NCBI GenBank assembly: GCA_938036585.1
Contig: CALHQN010000260.1
Coordinates: 1 to 6,018, forward strand
Length of the DNA: 6,018 nt
Direction of reading: 5' to 3'
Origin: an uncultured Campylobacter sp.
GTDB lineage: Bacteria; Campylobacterota; Campylobacteria; Campylobacterales; Campylobacteraceae
Part shown: piece after piece, positions 5,997 to 6,018 of the stretch
How the letters are laid out: each line of letters starts with the position of its first letter
How positions within the stretch are numbered: position 1 is the first letter of the stretch
The notes under the pieces: model-generated
What the model saw: the letters and a program-made list of their open reading frames with translations, nothing else
The model's database searches: none
Told to the model about the DNA's origin: nothing
Translations under genes and position numbers: made by a program

Positions 5997-6018
5997 TAGT
6001 TTTTATAAAATAATATTA

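Overview
The window looks like chromosomal DNA from a Campylobacter-like epsilonproteobacterium. The gene order (DUF2018-like gene, polyprenyl diphosphate synthase, hemA, proS) is the one I know from Campylobacter jejuni and Helicobacter pylori, and the proteins resemble their C. jejuni counterparts as I remember them. The base composition is far too GC-rich for C. jejuni (many GCG, GAG and CGC codons), and AAATTT words are extremely frequent. This fits one of the higher-GC oral species (C. gracilis, C. rectus or C. showae), but I cannot settle the species by eye.

Layout: 1-227 has no convincing gene. An extended -10 promoter at 228-236 and a good ribosome binding site lead into 259-496, which starts as a DUF2018-family protein but is broken by a stop and by frame changes. 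Three intact plus-strand genes follow with almost no spacing: a polyprenyl diphosphate synthase (498-1490), glutamyl-tRNA reductase hemA (1490-2941) and prolyl-tRNA synthetase proS (2931-4649). A perfect 10-bp hairpin at 4661-4687 closes the operon. The first two enzymes each carry an in-frame, low-complexity insertion that proS lacks. Next comes about 600 bp with no convincing intact gene (4690-5295). It holds a minus-strand reading-frame remnant, short repeats and a strong GC-rich inverted repeat. At the right edge, on the minus strand, lies a DUF417/RclC-family membrane protein (5296-5934) with its own sigma70-type promoter.

Function: the operon combines housekeeping steps, namely the isoprenoid side chain for menaquinone, the first committed step of heme synthesis from glutamyl-tRNA, and charging of tRNA-Pro. 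The RclC-like gene is a separate transcription unit. It is unlike the rest of the window in word usage, since I found no AAATTT in it, and its best-known relative belongs to the reactive-chlorine resistance set of E. coli. I see no clear case of a new defence or mobile system here. The more unusual signals are the decaying operon leader gene, the in-frame insertions, and the composition break before the RclC-like gene.
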